From Paractinoplanes ferrugineus (GTDB lineage Bacteria > Actinomycetota > Actinomycetes > Mycobacteriales > Micromonosporaceae), in the NCBI RefSeq assembly GCF_016862195.1, contig NZ_BOMM01000016.1, forward strand, positions 345,487 to 409,486: a stretch of 64,000 nt of DNA, written 5' to 3'. Under the pieces are notes generated by a model, which saw only the letters and a program-made list of their open reading frames with translations, made no database searches and was not told the origin of the DNA. This document shows positions 36,039 to 44,332 of the stretch, one piece after another. The position numbers and the translations under genes are program-made. Each line of letters begins with the position of its first letter. The first letter of the stretch is position 1.

Positions 36039-37463
36039 ATGACGAGGTGGCCGGTGCACGCCGGGGTACTCGTCGCGACGGTGACGGCCTCGGCGGCCTA
36101 CACGGTCGCGTCTCCGGCCCTGCGCGTCGTGATCTTCGCGATGGTGACCCTGGTTCCGGTGGCGACGTTCGCCGGCGCCCTGGCCTCCGGTCATCTCCGC
36201 GAACGCCGGCCGTGGACGGTCGCGGCCGCCGGCCTGTTGCTGCTCGCGGGTTGCATGGCGTTCTGGTCGGACTGGGTGCCCGGCCACCACTTCGGCCGGG
36301 CCGAGGGCCGCCCCGCCGACTTCGGCATCGCCACCGCCCATCTGCTCTTCCTCGCCGGGGCGGCCCTGCTGCTGCGCCGGCGCGGCGTCGGTGACGTGGC
36401 CGGCCTGCTCGACGCGGCCCTGTTCGGGGTGTGCGTGGCCGGCCCGACCTGGGCGTGGCTGATCGCACCCCGGCTGACCGGCTCGGCCACGACGACCGGC
36501 GAGATGCTGGCGCTGTCCGACATCGCCGTGCTCGCCGCCGTGCTGGCCTGCCTGTACCGGATCAGCCGGCGGGCGGCCGAGGGCCGCGGCCCGATCCGCT
36601 ACCTGATGATCTGCTGCGCCGCCACGCTCGGCTCGCACATCTCCGGCACGCTCACGGCGCGGACCGGCAGCGCGGTGCCGACCGCGATCCTGCTGATGAT
36701 GGCCTACCTGACCATCGCGGCCGCCCCGCTGCTGGCCGACGCGCCCCGGCTCACCGACCCCGACCGGCAGACGGCCGACGCGAGCAGCCGGCCGCCGCTG
36801 CTCTGGATCGGCGCCGCGCTCTGCGCCAACCCGCTGATCGCGATGATCCAGGGCGTGCGGCACGACGCCGTGGCCGGCGTGGTGCTGCCGGTCTGCTCGA
36901 TGCTGGCGGTGCCGCTGGTGCTGCTGCGGCTGCGGCAGATGTCGCTGCTGCGCAGCCGGGCCGAGCGGACCCTGGCCCACCACGCCCTGCACGACGAGCT
37001 GACCGGCCTGGCCAACCGCCGGCACATCACCGCCGAGATCGACCGGGCGCTGACCGACCTGGAGCGGGGCGGGCTCGACGAGGTGACGGTGATCCTGCTC
37101 GACCTCGACGGGTTCAAGCCGATCAACGACCGCTACGGCCATCAGGCCGGCGACCTGGTGCTGCGCACGGTCGCGGAGCGGCTGACCGGCGCGGCCGGGC
37201 CGGCCGACCTGGTCGGGCGGATCGGTGGCGACGAGTTCGTGGTGCTGTGCCGGGGCCACGCCGCGGCCGGCCTGACCGCCCTGGTCGGGCACCCCATCGA
37301 GCTGGGGGTCGCGAGTGTCCGGGTCGGCGTGTCGGCCGGGGCCGCGAGCGCCGTCCGCGGCGGGCACTTCGACCGCGACACCCTGATCGGCCTGGCCGAC
37401 GCGGCGATGTACGCCGAGAAGGCCGCGCACCGCCGCCGTCGGGAATCGGTTAGCCTGACCTAA
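36039..37463 (+). CDS. membrane-bound GGDEF diguanylate cyclase
   Basis: 474 residues. Eight to ten membrane helices fill residues 1-310; no named sensor family is evident. The C-terminal GGDEF domain has HDELTGLANRRHI, ILLDLDGFKPINDRYGH and an intact active-site GGDEF (396-400), so c-di-GMP synthesis is expected. The usual RxxD inhibitory site five residues before GGDEF is not present (PAD precedes LVGRIGGDEF), so product inhibition may be absent. The ATG at 36039 follows GGGAG. The last codons carry an iron-box-like sequence that belongs to the next gene's upstream region. Confidence 0.92.
   Translation: MTRWPVHAGVLVATVTASAAYTVASPALRVVIFAMVTLVPVATFAGALASGHLRERRPWTVAAAGLLLLAGCMAFWSDWVPGHHFGRAEGRPADFGIATAHLLFLAGAALLLRRRGVGDVAGLLDAALFGVCVAGPTWAWLIAPRLTGSATTTGEMLALSDIAVLAAVLACLYRISRRAAEGRGPIRYLMICCAATLGSHISGTLTARTGSAVPTAILLMMAYLTIAAAPLLADAPRLTDPDRQTADASSRPPLLWIGAALCANPLIAMIQGVRHDAVAGVVLPVCSMLAVPLVLLRLRQMSLLRSRAERTLAHHALHDELTGLANRRHITAEIDRALTDLERGGLDEVTVILLDLDGFKPINDRYGHQAGDLVLRTVAERLTGAAGPADLVGRIGGDEFVVLCRGHAAAGLTALVGHPIELGVASVRVGVSAGAASAVRGGHFDRDTLIGLADAAMYAEKAAHRRRRESVSLT
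37445..37463. promoter_or_regulatory. DtxR/IdeR-like iron box
   Basis: ATCGGTTAGCCTGACCTAA agrees with the actinobacterial iron-box consensus TTAGGTTAGSCTAACCTAA at 16 of 19 positions by my count, and it is AT-richer than its surroundings. It ends at the stop of the GGDEF gene, 15 bp before the DUF3159 start. Confidence 0.45.
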
Positions 37464-37478
37464 CTTTCGAGGTCAGGG

Positions 37479-38132
37479 GTGGAGATGGCGCAGCCGGAGT
37501 CGCTTGCGGAGTTGCTCGGTGGGCGGCGGGCGGCGATCGACGCGACCCTGCCGGCCGTCGGCTTCGTGACCGGCTGGCTGATCTCCGGGCACTCCGTCTG
37601 GGCCGGCGCCGGGGCCGCGATCGTGGTCGGGCTGGCGGTCTGCGGGTGGCGGCTGCGCCGGGGCGACCGGCCGCGGGCGGTGCTGATCGGGCTGCTCGGC
37701 GTGTGCGTGGCCGCCGTGATCGCGCTGCGCACCGGCAACGCCGCCGACTTCTTCCTGGTCCAGGTGTTCTCGAACGCGGCGAGCGCGCTGCTGTTCGCGA
37801 TCAGCGTCGTGCTGCGCCGGCCGCTGCTGGGCGTCATCGTCGGGGCCGTCCTCGGGCAGCGGACGCGGTGGCGGCGCGACCCGGCGCTGCTGCGGTCGTA
37901 CTCGCTGGCCAGCTGGGTCTGGGTGCTGCAGTACGCCCTCCGGGTGGCCGTCTTCCTGCCGCTCTACCTGGCCGACCAGGTCGTCGCGCTGGGCGTGGCC
38001 CGGGTCGTGCTGAGCTGGCCCCTGGTCGCGGGGTGCCTGGCGGTGAGCTGGTGGGTGATCCGCCGGACCCTGCCGGCCGGCCACCCGGGCCTGCGGCATC
38101 CGGTGACCGGTGAGGTCAGTCCGGCAGCCTGA
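37479..38132 (+). CDS. DUF3159 membrane protein
   Basis: 217 residues from GTG 37479, with GAGG six bases upstream; the ATG at 37485 is the alternative. It matches the DUF3159 pattern: an N-terminal LAELLGGRRAAIDATLPAVGFVTGWL, five or six membrane helices, a central RTGNAADFFLVQVFSNAASALLFAISVVLRRPLLGVIVG and a WRRDPALLRSYSLAS loop. The family is restricted to actinobacteria and has no known function. The iron-box-like site just upstream suggests iron-responsive control, if it is real. It converges on the histidine kinase gene with a 17-bp overlap. Confidence 0.88.
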   Translation: MEMAQPESLAELLGGRRAAIDATLPAVGFVTGWLISGHSVWAGAGAAIVVGLAVCGWRLRRGDRPRAVLIGLLGVCVAAVIALRTGNAADFFLVQVFSNAASALLFAISVVLRRPLLGVIVGAVLGQRTRWRRDPALLRSYSLASWVWVLQYALRVAVFLPLYLADQVVALGVARVVLSWPLVAGCLAVSWWVIRRTLPAGHPGLRHPVTGEVSPAA

Positions 38133-38970
38133 TCCGGACGGTGGTGCCGACGTTCTCGGTGGAGTCCACCTCGATCGAGCCGCCGTGGCTGTCCACGATC
38201 TTCTGGCAGATGGCGAGGCCCAGACCGGTGCCGGGGATGGCCTGCCGGATCGCGTTGGTGGCCCGGAAGAAGCGGTCGAACAGCGCGGTCTGCTCGGCCG
38301 CCGGGATGCCCATCCCGGTGTCGGAGACGGTCAGCAGGGTGTGCCCGTCGCGGTGCTCGGCCCGGATCGTCACGGTGCCCTCGGGCGGGGTGAACTTGAT
38401 CGCGTTGCCGACCAGGTTGGCCAGCACCCGGTCGAGCTGCGCGCCGTCGCCGCGGATCGGCAGCGGCCCGCGCACGTCGCAGTGCAGGCCGACCGACGCC
38501 TTGTCGGCCGTCGGCGCGACGGCCGAGACGGCCCGTTCGATCACCTCGGCGAGGTCGAGGTCGCCGGGCTCGCTGGCGAAGCCGCCGGACTCGATCCGGG
38601 ACAGCGTGAGGATGTCCTCGATCAGCTCGCGCAGCCGGCGGGCGTTGCGGGCGATCACCTCGAGCATCCGGCGCTGGGCGTCGGTCAGCTCGCCCGGCTC
38701 GCTGTCGCGCAGCAGTTCGACGTAGCCGGAGATGCTGGTCAGCGGGGTCCGCAACTCGTGCGACACGGTCGCCATGAAGTCGTTCTTGGCGGCGTCCAGC
38801 GCGGCCAGCCGGGCCAGCAGCTGTTCCTCGTTGCGCCGCAGATGGTCGGTCTCCGCGTCCAGGCGGCTCACCAGGTGGGCCACGGCGAGAGCACCGAGCG
38901 CCCCGCCCGCGGCCAGCCCGATCAGCAGGGCGGCGGCGGGCGACCGGCCACCGGTTCGCGCGGGTCGCAT
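38116..38970 (-). CDS. membrane-tethered sensor histidine kinase
   Basis: 284 residues: one N-terminal membrane helix (about 12-32), a short coiled linker, HisKA with VSHELRTPLTSISGYVELL (His71) and a HATPase domain with LVGNAIKFTPPEG, VSDTGMGIP and GTGLGLAICQKIVDSHGG. There is no separate sensor domain, so it may sense the membrane or a partner. The response regulator gene precedes it on the same strand by 25 bp, making a two-gene regulator-kinase operon. Confidence 0.94.
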   Translation of the reverse strand: MRPARTGGRSPAAALLIGLAAGGALGALAVAHLVSRLDAETDHLRRNEEQLLARLAALDAAKNDFMATVSHELRTPLTSISGYVELLRDSEPGELTDAQRRMLEVIARNARRLRELIEDILTLSRIESGGFASEPGDLDLAEVIERAVSAVAPTADKASVGLHCDVRGPLPIRGDGAQLDRVLANLVGNAIKFTPPEGTVTIRAEHRDGHTLLTVSDTGMGIPAAEQTALFDRFFRATNAIRQAIPGTGLGLAICQKIVDSHGGSIEVDSTENVGTTVRIRLPD

Positions 38971-38995
38971 CGGCCGGAGGCTTTCCGGACCGCGC

Positions 38996-39370
38996 TCAGG
39001 CCCGGGCCCGGCTCAGCAGCGCCTGGATCCGGGAGACCAGTTCGCGCGGGCTGAACGGTTTGGTCACGTAGTCGTCCGCCCCGGCGCTGAACCCACCCTC
39101 GACGTCCTGCTCCTGAACCCGCGCGGTCAGCATGATGATCAGAATTCCGGCGGTGGCCGGGTCGGCGCGCAGCATCTTGCAGACATCGATGCCGGAGAGT
39201 CCGGGCATCGAGACGTCCAGCACGGCGAGCGTGGGCTGGCGGCTGCGGGCCTGTTCGAGAGCCGCCTGACCGTCCTCGACGGCGATGACGTCGAATCCGG
39301 CCTGTTCCAGCTTGAACGCCACCAGATCACGGATGTCGGCGTCGTCGTCGGCGACCAGAACCACCGTCAC
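38996..39370 (-). CDS. stand-alone response regulator receiver
   Basis: 124 residues consisting of a receiver domain only: acidic DDD at 8-10, phospho-acceptor Asp52 in VLDVSMPG, Thr in MLTAR and Lys in VTKPF. There is no DNA-binding output domain, so it must act by protein contact or as an intermediate in a phosphorelay. GTG 39370 follows GAGGAG. It is coded just upstream of the cognate kinase (25-bp gap). Confidence 0.93.
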   Translation of the reverse strand: MTVVLVADDDADIRDLVAFKLEQAGFDVIAVEDGQAALEQARSRQPTLAVLDVSMPGLSGIDVCKMLRADPATAGILIIMLTARVQEQDVEGGFSAGADDYVTKPFSPRELVSRIQALLSRARA

Positions 39371-39556
39371 GGCTTACTCCTCGGTTGCCCGTACTTTTGT
39401 CCTGACCTTATCCCGTTATTTAATTGCTTGGAAGACATATCGGGCAGAGCTGCTGCAACCAAGCCGCAACCCGACCGCATCGAAGCTGCATCCCCGACCC
39501 GGTGTCCTGGTGACCACGACCATCCACCGCCGACCAGCCCGGCAGGAGGAGCCCCG

Positions 39557-39787
39557 ATGAACGCAGTGCTCGACGCGGTACGAACCGACGCCCTGTTCCT
39601 GTCCCACGTGCAACGCTCCCAGCGGCCGTCCCCCGAGATCATCCGGGCCGCCGTCTCCGACACCGTCGTCCGGATCGGCGAGGCCCGCTGCGCCGAGCTG
39701 GTCGCCCAGGAGTTCGGCGAGCACCCCGACTGCGCTCCCGACCGGATGCGCTGGGCGCGCCACGCGGTGAGCCTGGCGTTCCGGTGA
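39557..39787 (+). CDS. small hypothetical protein (76 aa)
   Basis: 76 residues from ATG 39557, behind a GGAGGA. It reads as a helical, soluble protein (LSHVQRSQRPSPEIIRAAVSDTVVRIGEARCAELVAQEFGEHP). I do not know the family. A good ribosome-binding site and actinobacterial codon use support it as real. It lies between the divergent response regulator and the trp leader; the leader starts 10-22 bp after its stop, so readthrough into the trp region is possible. Upstream, 39405-39440 is a locally AT-rich stretch that probably holds divergent promoters. Confidence 0.65.
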   Translation: MNAVLDAVRTDALFLSHVQRSQRPSPEIIRAAVSDTVVRIGEARCAELVAQEFGEHPDCAPDRMRWARHAVSLAFR

Positions 39788-39809
39788 ACCGGCCCCTATG
39801 CTCGGCGCC

Positions 39810-39872
39810 ATGAACGCGCGCTTGAGCATGTGGTGGCCCGCCCGACCGGCGGCCACACCCACCCGCGCGTAA
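39810..39872 (+). CDS. trpL: trp leader peptide with tandem Trp codons
   Basis: A 20-codon frame (four more if the in-frame ATG at 39798 is used) contains two adjacent TGG codons at 39831-39836 and ends in TAA at 39870. It precedes trpEG by 79 bp and overlaps mutually exclusive RNA hairpins. Tandem Trp codons in a short frame before a trp gene are the hallmark of ribosome-mediated attenuation, known for a fused anthranilate synthase gene in Streptomyces venezuelae. Confidence 0.88.
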   Translation: MNARLSMWWPARPAATPTRA

Positions 39873-39904
39873 CCAACCACGCGGCCGCCTCCCGAGGCGG
39901 CCGC
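39833..39904 (+). promoter_or_regulatory. trp attenuator
   Basis: Alternative pairings can be read directly. Strand 1:2 pairs GTGGCC (39833-39838, within the Trp codons) with GGCCAC (39851-39856). Antiterminator 2:3 pairs GGCGGCC (39848-39854) with GGCCGCC (39883-39889). Terminator 3:4 is a perfect ten-pair stem, 39881-39890 with 39895-39904, loop CCCG, followed by TCTTCG. A ribosome stalled on the Trp codons would free strand 2 and prevent termination. Confidence 0.85.
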
Positions 39905-39951
39905 TCTTCGCATGGTCTTCCTCGGAGCGGCTCACCGCAGGAGGACACGTC

Positions 39952-41784
39952 ATGCAACCTTTCGCCCTGCTCCACCGCGACGGCGCCGACCACGTCGAGG
40001 TGCTCACCGGCGACGTGCGCACCGTCGCGACACTCGCCGACATCCCGATCCGCGAGTCGCTGCCCACGCTCGCGCTGATCCCCTACCGCCAGATCGCCGA
40101 ACGCGGTTTCGCCTGCGTCGACGACGGCGCCCCGCTCGAATGCCTGCTCGTCACCTCGATCCGCACCGAGCCCCGGGACCGTTTCCCGGCCGGGCACCTG
40201 ACGGTCGGCGGCGGCGCCTTCGATCTGTCCGACGAGGAGTACGGGGAGATCGTCGAAACCGTGCTGCGCGACGAGATCGGCCACGGCGAGGGCGCCAACT
40301 TCGTCATCCACCGGGTCTTCGAAGCCACCGTCGAGGGCGACCCGGTCGCGGCGGCACGCGCCGCCTTCGGCCGGCTGCTGGCCCACGAACAGGGCGCCTA
40401 CTGGACGTTCCTGGTGCACACCGGCAGCCGGACGATCGTCGGCGCGACCCCCGAACGGCACGTCAGCGTCGCCGACGGGATCACCATGATGAACCCGATC
40501 AGCGGGACCTTCCGGCACGGCTCCGGCGAACTGCTCGACTTCCTGCGCGACCCCAAGGAGATCGAGGAGCTCTACATGGTGCTCGACGAGGAGCTCAAGA
40601 TGATGGCCGCGGTCGCCGAGCACGGCGGGCAGGTGGCCGGCCCGTACCTCAAGCAGATGTCGCATCTCACCCACACCGAGTATCTCCTGGCCGGGCGGGG
40701 CTCCCTCGACGTGCGGGAGGTGCTGCGCCGGACGATGTTCGCGCCGACCGTCACCGGCAGCCCGATCGAGAACGCCTGCCGGGTGATCGCCCGGCACGAA
40801 CGGCGCGGCCGCGGCTACTACGCCGGCGTCCTCGCGCTGCTCGGCCACGACGACGAGGGGCGGCAGACGCTCGACGCGCCCATCCTGATCCGGTCGGCCG
40901 AGATCGCCGCCGACGGCACCCTGCGGGTCCCGGTCGGCGCGACCCTGGTGCGGCACTCGACGGCGGCCGGCGAGGTGGCCGAGACCCACACCAAGGCGGC
41001 GGGGATCCTGGCCGCGCTGGGTGCGTCCGCTTCCGCCGCTCCTCGCGTACGCCCCCAGGCCGAGACCCCGCAGGTACGCGCCGCACTGGCCGCCCGCAAC
41101 AACGACCTCGCGCGGTTCTGGCTCGACTCCCGCGCCCCCGGCGCCCTGACCGTCCCGGCCCTGACCGGCCGGAGCGCACTGATCGTCGACGGCGAGGACA
41201 CGTTCACCGCGATGCTCGCCCACCAGCTCAAAGCCCTCGGCCTGGCGGTGACGGTGCTGCCGTGGCAGGCCGCCGTGGCCGGCATCTCCCCCGCCGGTTC
41301 CGGCCCCGCTGCCGACCTGGTCGTGGTCGGACCCGGTCCCGGCGACCCGGCCGAGCTCAGCGACCCCAAGATGACCGCGATGCGCGACCTGACCGCCGGC
41401 CTGCTCGCCGCCGGCACGCCCACCCTGGGCGTCTGCCTGGGCCACGAGATCCTGGCCGTACTCCTCGGTCTGGCCCTGCACCGCCGCGACGCCCCCTACC
41501 AGGGCTTGGCCCGCGACGTGGACCTCTTCGGCACACCCCGCCGCGTCGGCTTCTACTCGAGCTTCGCCGCCGTCGCCCCCGCCGACCTGCTCGTCTCCCC
41601 GCACGGCCCGGTCGAGATCGCCCGCGACCCGCACGACGACACGGTGCACGCCCTGCGCGGCAACGGCTTCGCCGGCGTGCAGTTCCACCCCGAATCGGTG
41701 CTCAGCCGGGACGGCGTGGCGATCCTCGCGGAACTTCTTCCGCCATTGATGTCCGGCGTGGTTAGTCCGGCCACGAACGGGTAG
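39952..41784 (+). CDS. trpEG: fused anthranilate synthase, TrpE-TrpG type
   Basis: 610 residues. The N-terminal ~400 form the chorismate-binding domain (GATPERHVS, NPISGTFRHG, VLDEELKMMA, HLTHTEYLLAG, GSPIENACRVI, RGYYAGVLAL). The C-terminal ~190 form the glutamine amidotransferase with GVCLGHE (Cys495) and QFHPES (His579, Glu581). Together they convert chorismate and glutamine to anthranilate. The same fusion occurs in phenazine-type ADIC synthases (PhzE), but the Trp attenuator points to tryptophan supply. The N-terminus is short and I see no LLES-type tryptophan-feedback motif. GCAGGAGG precedes ATG 39952, and a terminator follows. Confidence 0.92.
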   Translation: MQPFALLHRDGADHVEVLTGDVRTVATLADIPIRESLPTLALIPYRQIAERGFACVDDGAPLECLLVTSIRTEPRDRFPAGHLTVGGGAFDLSDEEYGEIVETVLRDEIGHGEGANFVIHRVFEATVEGDPVAAARAAFGRLLAHEQGAYWTFLVHTGSRTIVGATPERHVSVADGITMMNPISGTFRHGSGELLDFLRDPKEIEELYMVLDEELKMMAAVAEHGGQVAGPYLKQMSHLTHTEYLLAGRGSLDVREVLRRTMFAPTVTGSPIENACRVIARHERRGRGYYAGVLALLGHDDEGRQTLDAPILIRSAEIAADGTLRVPVGATLVRHSTAAGEVAETHTKAAGILAALGASASAAPRVRPQAETPQVRAALAARNNDLARFWLDSRAPGALTVPALTGRSALIVDGEDTFTAMLAHQLKALGLAVTVLPWQAAVAGISPAGSGPAADLVVVGPGPGDPAELSDPKMTAMRDLTAGLLAAGTPTLGVCLGHEILAVLLGLALHRRDAPYQGLARDVDLFGTPRRVGFYSSFAAVAPADLLVSPHGPVEIARDPHDDTVHALRGNGFAGVQFHPESVLSRDGVAILAELLPPLMSGVVSPATNG

Positions 41785-41794
41785 CAATCTGTCA

Positions 41795-41839
41795 GCCGGT
41801 GGTTCAAGGGGATCGAGAGCCTCCGCTTGGACCACCGGC
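41795..41839 (+). terminator. terminator of trpEG
   Basis: GCCGGTGGTTCAAG (41795-41808) pairs with CTTGGACCACCGGC (41826-41839) over 14 bases with one G-U pair. It begins 11 bp after the stop. Confidence 0.75.
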
Positions 41840-41912
41840 CCCCGTCCCGAGGCGGCTTCCCGGCGCGGATAACCGGGTGCGACGCTCCCCCGGCGGCGTT
41901 CATCATCGGTGC

Positions 41913-42512
41913 GTGCACACCCCGCTCCGACAGGTACGCGCCTCCTACACCGACCACACCATCACGGTCTACCAGGCGTATTCTCCGGCGATCGCCCGCC
42001 CCGCGCTGGCCGCCGGCCGTTTCGTGGCACCGTTCCGCCGCGAACGCATGACCTGGATCAAGCCGTCGTTCCGCTGGATGATGTACCGCTGCGGCTGGGC
42101 CACCAAGCCCGGCCAGGAACACGTGCTGGCCGTCGAGATCCGCCGCGACGGCTTCGAGTGGGCCCTGGCGAACGCCGCCCTGAGCCACTTCGACCGCGAC
42201 CGCTACCCCGACCGCGACACCTGGTCGCGGGCGGTACGAACGAGCCCGGTGCGGGTGCAGTGGGACCCCGAACGCTCCCTGCGACTGGCCCCCTTGCCGC
42301 ACCGCTCGGTACAGGTCGGCCTGTCCGCCGACGCCGTCGCCCGCTACGTCGACGAGTGGACGGTCCGCCTCACCGACGTCACCGGCCTGGCCCGCACCAT
42401 TCACACCCACGTCGCCGCCGGCAACCTCGCCGCCGCCACCGACCTGCTCCCCGCGGAACGCCCCTACCCCCTTCCGCCCGCCCTCGCCGATCGGCTCGGC
42501 GCCACCGCTTGA
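41913..42512 (+). CDS. DUF4291 protein
   Basis: 199 residues from GTG 41913. It shows the family pattern throughout: RQVRASYTDHTITVYQAYSPAIARPALAAGRFV, RRERMTWIKPSFRWMMYRCGWATKPGQE, VLAVEIRRDGFEWAL and VQWDPERSLRLAPLPHRSVQVGL. The family is widespread in bacteria and some fungi and has no established function. Conserved Trp, Lys and Arg residues suggest nucleic-acid or nucleotide handling, but that is speculative. It stands alone after the trpEG terminator. Confidence 0.9.
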   Translation: MHTPLRQVRASYTDHTITVYQAYSPAIARPALAAGRFVAPFRRERMTWIKPSFRWMMYRCGWATKPGQEHVLAVEIRRDGFEWALANAALSHFDRDRYPDRDTWSRAVRTSPVRVQWDPERSLRLAPLPHRSVQVGLSADAVARYVDEWTVRLTDVTGLARTIHTHVAAGNLAAATDLLPAERPYPLPPALADRLGATA

Positions 42513-43065
42513 CCAGACCTTCTCGCCCGACGTCGGCCCGCCCTCCGGTCCACTGCCCCGATCCCCGCCCCCTCCACCGTCCACCGTCCACAAGTGAGGT
42601 CGCGGGTCACGGGCGAGGTCGCCGACCCCGGGTGGGACCGCCGGTTCCGGTCATTTCGCCGGCCCGGGGTGCTTGATCGTTGTCCAGGCCGCGATCGGCT
42701 CGTCCGATCGCCGCCACGCGGCGATCTCAGTTTCTCGTCCCCCGCCCTCGCCGACCTGCCGTGGATCTGCGGCTCCCACCCGCCGGAGACCCCCTACGGC
42801 CGCCGCCGGGTCCACTTTGCTGTCTGTCACGCGCCCACCGTCAGCACCTTCTCCTGAGATATCCGCCATAGGCTATTTGTCCGCGGCGGCACGACCTCCG
42901 GGAAGGGGCGCCCTGGGCCGGCTTCAGGGAGGGTGCGCCCTGGGCCGACTTCGAGCAGGGGTCGCCCCCGGACCGACCTCGGGGAGGGTGCACCCCGGGC
43001 CGACCTCGGACGGGGCGCCCGGGGGTGGGACCGGCAGGGGGAGACGAAGGGCCAGACCGGAAGGG
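42513..43065. other. non-coding stretch between DUF4291 and sugC
   Basis: No convincing gene was found on either strand: short frames here lack ribosome-binding sites, and their products are unbalanced Pro/Gly/Arg strings. The first half (42640-42860) is less GC-rich. The second half holds a degenerate repeat (42902-43010) and then the sugC terminator. Confidence 0.6.
42902..43010. repeat. imperfect 27-28-bp tandem repeat, four copies
   Basis: Each unit carries a GGGGTGCGCCC-like tract followed by GGGCCGACCTC; the equivalent base recurs at 42914, 42941, 42969 and 42996. Copies differ by several substitutions. It lies outside genes. Confidence 0.65.
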
Positions 43066-43101
43066 GGCACCCGCCCGCAAGGGGGAGGACGGGCGGGTGC
43101 C
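43066..43101 (-). terminator. terminator of the lpqY-sugABC operon
   Basis: GGCACCCGCCCG (43066-43077) and CGGGCGGGTGCC (43090-43101) form a perfect 12-bp stem with a 12-base loop, ten bases after the sugC stop. Confidence 0.8.
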
Positions 43102-43110
43102 GGGTGGGGG

Positions 43111-44322
43111 TCAGTCGGCGTGGGCTCCGGGCTTGTCCTCGGTCAGGGTGATGTTGCGGCCGTCGGAGGGGTCGAACAGGTGGAGTTTGTCGAGGTTCAT
43201 CCAGACCTTGGCGTCGGCGCCGCCGCGTACGCGTGACTCCGCGGACAGGCGGGTCACCAGGCTGTCCTGCGGGGGCAGGTCGGCGCCGCCGGCGTCGGCG
43301 GCCAGGTCTTCCAGGTCGGCCGCCGAGGCGCGCTGCCCCTCGACGGTGAAATAGACGTACTTGTCGGAGCCCATCGACTCGACCAGGTCGACGGGGGCGG
43401 TGAACTCGAAGCCCTTGGGGCGTTGCGAGTCCTCGACCAGGGCGGCGTCCTCGAAGTGTTCCGGGCGGACGCCGACGATCAGCTGGCGGGCGCCGCCGGC
43501 CGGCCCGGTGCGGGCCAGCGACGCGCGGAGGCGGTCGGTCAGCGGCAGGTCGCCCAGCGGGGTCCGCAGCAGGCTCTCCTCGGCCTCGGCGGGCAGGAAG
43601 TTCATCGCCGGGGAACCGATGAAGCCGGCCACGAACAGGTTGCGGGGCTGGTCGTAGAGGGTCTGCGGATCGCCCACCTGCTGGATGTAGCCGCCGCGCA
43701 TGACGACCACCCGGTCGCCGAGGGTCATCGCCTCGGTCTGGTCATGGGTGACGTAGACGGTCGTGGTGCCCAGCTGTTTCTGCAGGCGCGACACCTGCGT
43801 ACGCATCTGGACCCGCAGTTTGGCGTCGAGGTTGGACAGCGGCTCGTCCATCAGGAACGCCTTGGGGCTGCGGACGATCGCCCGGCCCATCGCCACCCGC
43901 TGACGCTGGCCGCCGGAGAGGTTGGCCGGCCGGCGGTCGAGATAGTCGGTGAGTTCGAGCACGCGGGCGGCCTCGCCGACCTTCTCGTCGACGACCTTGC
44001 GATCCATCTTGGCCAGGCGCAGCGGGAAGGCCATGTTCTCGCGCACCGTCATGTTCGGGTAGAGGGCGTAGGACTGGAACACCATCGCGATGTCGCGGTC
44101 CTTGGGCGCCCGGTCGTTGACCCGTTCGCCGCCGATGCGCAACTCCCCGGAACTGATGTCCTCGAGGCCCGCGATCATGTTGAGGGTGGTGGATTTCCCG
44201 CAGCCCGACGGCCCGACCAGGATGATGAACTCGCCGTCGGCGATCTCCAGGTCGACGTCGTGCACGGCGACGGTGCCGTCCGGGTACTTCTTGCTGACCT
44301 TGTCGAGAACGATGTCCGCCAT
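43111..44322 (-). CDS. sugC: sugar ABC importer ATPase, SugC/MsmK type
   Basis: 403 residues. A complete ATPase domain (Walker A GPSGCGKST, Q-loop FQSYALYP, signature LSGGQRQR, Walker B FLMDEPLSNLD, switch THDQ) is followed by the TOBE-type regulatory domain of carbohydrate importers (IVGVRPEHFE). In mycobacteria SugC energises the trehalose importer. It is the last gene of a four-gene operon with the binding protein and two permeases. The ATG starts about ten bases after the sugB stop. Single ATPases of this type may serve several importers, so other sugar transporters could share it. Confidence 0.9.
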   Translation of the reverse strand: MADIVLDKVSKKYPDGTVAVHDVDLEIADGEFIILVGPSGCGKSTTLNMIAGLEDISSGELRIGGERVNDRAPKDRDIAMVFQSYALYPNMTVRENMAFPLRLAKMDRKVVDEKVGEAARVLELTDYLDRRPANLSGGQRQRVAMGRAIVRSPKAFLMDEPLSNLDAKLRVQMRTQVSRLQKQLGTTTVYVTHDQTEAMTLGDRVVVMRGGYIQQVGDPQTLYDQPRNLFVAGFIGSPAMNFLPAEAEESLLRTPLGDLPLTDRLRASLARTGPAGGARQLIVGVRPEHFEDAALVEDSQRPKGFEFTAPVDLVESMGSDKYVYFTVEGQRASAADLEDLAADAGGADLPPQDSLVTRLSAESRVRGGADAKVWMNLDKLHLFDPSDGRNITLTEDKPGAHAD

Positions 44323-44332
44323 TGCAAACCGC

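Noticed and set aside
42651..42869. Possible 72-codon gene on the minus strand in the gene-free region
   Set aside because: No ribosome-binding site and unstructured composition.
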